A stretch of DNA of 9,189 nt from NCBI GenBank assembly GCA_021780625.1, contig JAJXYI010000439.1, forward strand, positions 1 to 9,189. The letters run 5' to 3'. The notes below the pieces were generated by a model. The model saw only the letters and a program-made list of their open reading frames with translations, had not been told where the DNA came from and ran no database searches. How positions within the stretch are numbered: position 1 is the stretch's first letter; each line of letters starts with the position of its first letter. Both the position numbers and the translations under genes were made by a program. Of the stretch, positions 6,654 through 9,189 are shown one piece after another. This DNA comes from a bacterium (GTDB lineage: Bacteria; Verrucomicrobiota; Verrucomicrobiae; Opitutales; Opitutaceae).

Positions 6654-9083
6654 ATGATCTCCGATCTGCGTTTCGCCTTCCGACAGTTCGCCCGCAATCC
6701 CGGGCTCACCGCGGTGATCATCGCCACGCTCGCGCTCGGTATCGGCGCCTCTACGACAGTCTTGTGCTGGATCCAGGGCATCCTGCTCAACCCGATCCCG
6801 GGCGCGGTTGACTCCGGTCGCTTCGTGGCGATCACCAACACCTGGGGTTCCTCGAGGGGTGACTGTTCGTCCCTGCCCGACGACCGCGACCTCGCCACCC
6901 ACACCGACCTCTTCTCCGGAGTGATCGCCTCCCAGGTTACCCCAGCCTGCCTGCGCGCCGACCACCGCGCCGACTGGCTCTACGGTCAGATCGCCACCGC
7001 CAACTTTTTCGATGTGCTCGGCGTCCGCCCCCTGCTCGGGCGGACCTTCCTGCCCGACGAGGACCAGGCGCCCGGCGGCAACCCAGTGCTCGTCATCAGC
7101 GCCGACCTGTGGCGACGGCGCTTTAACTCAGATCCGTCCGTGATCGGGCGCAAGGTCGAGCTCAACCAGGTTATGTTCACGATCGTCGGCGTCGCTCCCG
7201 CTGGCTTCAAGGGCACCATGGGCGGCCTGCGCTGCGACTTCTGGGCGCCGGTGTCGATGTGCAGGCAGGTCGCCGGCACCGGCTGGCTGACCGAGCGCGC
7301 CGCGCGCTGGCTGCACACGCAGGCACGCCTCGCGCCGGGCGTGTCCGCCTCCCAGGCCGAGGCCGCCCTCGGCCCCATCTCCGCCCAGCTCGCCGCCGCC
7401 TACCCCGGAACCAATCGCGACGTGCGCCTGCACGCGATTCCCCTCATGCGGGCGCCCTATGGCGGACAGGCATTCTTCTACCCGGTGCTCCGCGTCCTCC
7501 TCGTGGTCAGTCTCGGCGTGCTGCTCATCGTGATCGTAAACATCGCCAATCTCCTGCTCGCACGGGCGGTGCAGCGGCAGCGGGAGATCGCGATCCGGCT
7601 CGCCGTGGGAGCGTCGCGCCTGCGCATCATCCGACAGCTGCTCGTGGAGAGTCTCCTGCTGGCCCTGGCCGGAGGCGCCGGCGGCGTGCTCCTCGCCTTC
7701 TGGTCCGTCGGCCTGCTCGCTGCGTTCATCCCCAAGACGTACCTTCCAGCCGGATACGACTTCCCAGTCGACGGGCGGATCCTCGCCGCGACGGCCGGCC
7801 TATCGATCGGCGCCGGCATCCTGTTCGGCATCGTCCCCGCCTGGCAGTCCGCACGGCAGAACCTCCAGGCATCGCTCAAGGACGGAGGAAAGTCGTCCAC
7901 GGGTGGTCCCGCCCACCATCGGATCCGCCGGCTGCTCGTCGTCTCCCAGGTCGCGCTCGCCCTGATGCTGCTCGTTGGCGCCGCCCTCTGCTTCCAGGGG
8001 CTGCGCCGGGCCCGCCAGGTCCGCATCGGCTTCGATCCCCACCACCTCCTGCTGGCCGGGCTGCGCATCGGCATGAACGGCTACAACGAAACCGCCGGCA
8101 TCCGTTTCTACCACGAACTCACGCGTCGCGTCGCCGCCATGCCAGGCGTCAAGTCAGTCGCGCTCGCGAGCTGGTTTCCCCTCGGTTTCGAGGGAGTGGG
8201 AGGCACCGGCATCGAGGTCCCTGGCCGGGTGCACCGCGACGGCGACGACACCTCGACCAACACGGTCATCATTTCCCCGGGCTACTTTGCGACTATGGGG
8301 ACGCCCTTGGTCGAAGGTCGCGATTTTGCCGCGAGCGACGACCGCTCGTCGGCACCCGTCGCGATCGTGAACCAGACCTTCGCCCGACATTTCTTCCCAG
8401 GCACGGACCCGCTCGGACACACCTTCCGCGCCTACGGCCGCTCCTACACCGTGGTCGGCGTGGCTCGCGACGGGAAATACCGCCACATCGACGAGCCCTC
8501 CACCTCCTTCGCGTTCTTCCCCTACGCCCAAGGTGTCCCCGAACTCAATCTTGGCCTCTGCATCCGCACGCTCGGCGATCCCGCCTCCGTCGGTGCAGGC
8601 CTCCAGTCCCTGATCCACGGGATCGATCCGCGCGTCGAAATCTGGACCGAGCAGCGCATGACCGAGTACATCAAGGCCTCGTTCATGGCCCAGACCATCG
8701 CGACCAGCCTCCTCCTCGTCCTGGGGCTTGTCGCGCTCGCCCTCGCCGCACTCGGCATCTACGGCGTCATGAGCTACCTCGTCGCCCAACGGACCCAGGA
8801 GATCGGTGTGCGCGTCGCTCTCGGCGCCCGTCGAGGAGAGATCCTCGCCATGATCCTGCGCCAGGGTATCTCGCTCGCCGCAGCCGGCCTCGCCGTCGGA
8901 TTGCTCCTCGCCGCCCTGTCCTCCCACCTGCTTGCCAGCTTCCTCAACGGCGTCAGCCCATTCGATCTCGTCACCTTTGTCGGCGTGCCCGTCCTGCTCG
9001 CCGCAGTCGCCGTGCTGTCCACCTGCCTCCCCGCCTTCCGCGCCACGCGCGTCGATCCGCTCATCGCCTTGAAATCAGAATGA
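6654..9083 (+). CDS. ADOP-type MacB/FtsX permease, complete, 809 aa
   Basis: Complete duplicated orphan permease, inner membrane, substrate unknown. ATG 6654 gives MISDLRFAFRQFARNPGL, the same first 13 residues as the preceding gene; no Shine-Dalgarno sequence is visible upstream. Domain order: helix 1 about 18-46; MacB periplasmic domain 1 about 50-270 (ANFFDVLGVRPLLGRTF 116-132; DPSVIGR 160-166); FtsX domain 1 with helices about 274-303, 328-357 and 376-398 and motif REIAIRLAVGASR 310-322; helix about 427-447; MacB domain 2 about 450-680 (FFPGTDPLGHT 580-590, with His-Thr where paralogues have basic residues); FtsX domain 2 with helices about 684-710, 737-760 and 772-793 and motif QEIGVRVALGARR 715-727. 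The C terminus RVDPLIALKSE fits the family. Periplasmic domain 1 contains four cysteines (71, 99, 194, 203), absent from the third gene, which could form two disulfides. It is the last ADOP in the visible run, 67 bases after the previous stop. No ATPase domain is present. Confidence 0.95.
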   Translation: MISDLRFAFRQFARNPGLTAVIIATLALGIGASTTVLCWIQGILLNPIPGAVDSGRFVAITNTWGSSRGDCSSLPDDRDLATHTDLFSGVIASQVTPACLRADHRADWLYGQIATANFFDVLGVRPLLGRTFLPDEDQAPGGNPVLVISADLWRRRFNSDPSVIGRKVELNQVMFTIVGVAPAGFKGTMGGLRCDFWAPVSMCRQVAGTGWLTERAARWLHTQARLAPGVSASQAEAALGPISAQLAAAYPGTNRDVRLHAIPLMRAPYGGQAFFYPVLRVLLVVSLGVLLIVIVNIANLLLARAVQRQREIAIRLAVGASRLRIIRQLLVESLLLALAGGAGGVLLAFWSVGLLAAFIPKTYLPAGYDFPVDGRILAATAGLSIGAGILFGIVPAWQSARQNLQASLKDGGKSSTGGPAHHRIRRLLVVSQVALALMLLVGAALCFQGLRRARQVRIGFDPHHLLLAGLRIGMNGYNETAGIRFYHELTRRVAAMPGVKSVALASWFPLGFEGVGGTGIEVPGRVHRDGDDTSTNTVIISPGYFATMGTPLVEGRDFAASDDRSSAPVAIVNQTFARHFFPGTDPLGHTFRAYGRSYTVVGVARDGKYRHIDEPSTSFAFFPYAQGVPELNLGLCIRTLGDPASVGAGLQSLIHGIDPRVEIWTEQRMTEYIKASFMAQTIATSLLLVLGLVALALAALGIYGVMSYLVAQRTQEIGVRVALGARRGEILAMILRQGISLAAAGLAVGLLLAALSSHLLASFLNGVSPFDLVTFVGVPVLLAAVAVLSTCLPAFRATRVDPLIALKSE

Positions 9084-9144
9084 TGCCGAATGACGTAGTT
9101 GAAAAAAAAGACACGGCCTGAAACCACACTCAATCCATCCGCCC
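9084..9144 (+). other. A/T-richer spacer after the last permease, possible operon boundary
   Basis: Base composition changes abruptly here, with a run of eight A (9102-9109) in otherwise GC-rich DNA. A TTGAAA hexamer (9099-9104) resembles a sigma-70 -35 box, but no -10-like hexamer lies about 17 bases downstream. No hairpin followed by T is seen on either strand, so neither a promoter nor a terminator can be called. The spacer separates the permease run from the possible next gene. Confidence 0.35.
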
Positions 9145-9189
9145 ATGCTCCGCCCGTTCCTTGCCCTCCTCAGCCTCTCCCCCCCCCCC
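9145..9189 (+). CDS. Possible start of a new gene with a signal-peptide-like N terminus, cut by window end
   Basis: An ATG at 9145 opens a frame to the window end, giving MLRPFLALLSLSPPP. One Arg followed by a short hydrophobic stretch looks like the beginning of a signal peptide or membrane anchor, and the codons (CTC, GCC, TTC) resemble those of the permease genes. No Shine-Dalgarno sequence is visible. Only 15 codons are present, and the last ones come from a C-run that may be a sequencing or assembly artefact, so the product cannot be named and the gene itself is uncertain. Confidence 0.3.
   Translation, partial: MLRPFLALLSLSPPP

Noticed and set aside
7259..9121. Plus-strand open frame of 620 codons overlapping the fourth permease
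   Set aside because: The translation is Arg/Pro/His-rich with no hydrophobic or domain pattern and is fully overlapped by a clear permease gene in another frame. Shadow frames at 365-826, 2617-3483 and 2645-3280 have the same character.
9080..9121. 13-codon frame starting at the ATG that overlaps the stop of the fourth permease
   Set aside because: The start/stop overlap looks like translational coupling, but the product would be only 13 residues with no recognisable feature, and no leader function is evident.
9099..9127. Sigma-70-like promoter starting with TTGAAA before the possible last gene
   Set aside because: No -10-like hexamer is found at 16-18 bases spacing; one matching hexamer in an A-rich stretch is expected by chance.
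1..9189. MacAB-type macrolide efflux operon or FtsEX/LolCDE system
   Set aside because: No ATPase, membrane-fusion protein, LolD or FtsE gene is present, and the permeases are about 800-residue duplicated forms unlike the roughly 400-residue LolC/E or 300-residue FtsX; MacB itself has an N-terminal ATPase domain that these lack.

Overview
The window is one run of same-strand (+) genes. All four sizeable genes encode the same kind of protein: large MacB/FtsX-type permeases of the ADOP class (acidobacterial duplicated orphan permease). In this class one polypeptide of about 800 residues carries two MacB periplasmic-core domains and two FtsX transmembrane domains. The DNA is very GC-rich by eye, and the coding strand strongly favours codons ending in C (GCC, CTC, ATC, TCC). 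ADOP arrays, high GC and starts without a clear Shine-Dalgarno sequence fit Acidobacteriota or Verrucomicrobiota (for example Opitutaceae-like) soil or sediment bacteria. The N-terminal signature with F-R-Q-F-A-K-S-P-G-F leans me toward Verrucomicrobiota, but this is a recollection-based guess and not proof.

Layout: (1) 1-1613 is the C-terminal two thirds of a first ADOP permease, cut by the left edge. (2) After a 9-base gap, 1623-4037 is a complete 804-residue ADOP. (3) After an 83-base gap holding a clean stem-loop, 4121-6586 is a complete 821-residue ADOP. Its reading frame is open far upstream, but the real start is at 4121. (4) After a 67-base gap, 6654-9083 is a complete 809-residue ADOP. 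(5) An A/T-richer 61-base stretch follows, then a possible start of a new gene at 9145 with a signal-peptide-like N terminus, cut off in a run of 11 C at the window end.

How the genes may work together: short gaps and common direction suggest one operon, possibly still longer on the left. MacB-type permeases use an ATPase to drive periplasmic movements that move substrates or signals across the envelope. No ATPase, membrane-fusion protein or outer-membrane channel is encoded here, which is the meaning of 'orphan' in the family name. All eight FtsX halves still carry the cytoplasmic R-E-x-x-x-R-x-A-x-G-A type motif near the expected ATPase-coupling site, so coupling to an ATPase encoded elsewhere is plausible but unproven. 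I found no RNA gene, CRISPR, insertion sequence or clear promoter or terminator. The gene family is known, but its physiological role is not; the most interesting points are the tandem expansion, member-specific periplasmic changes and the intergenic hairpin.
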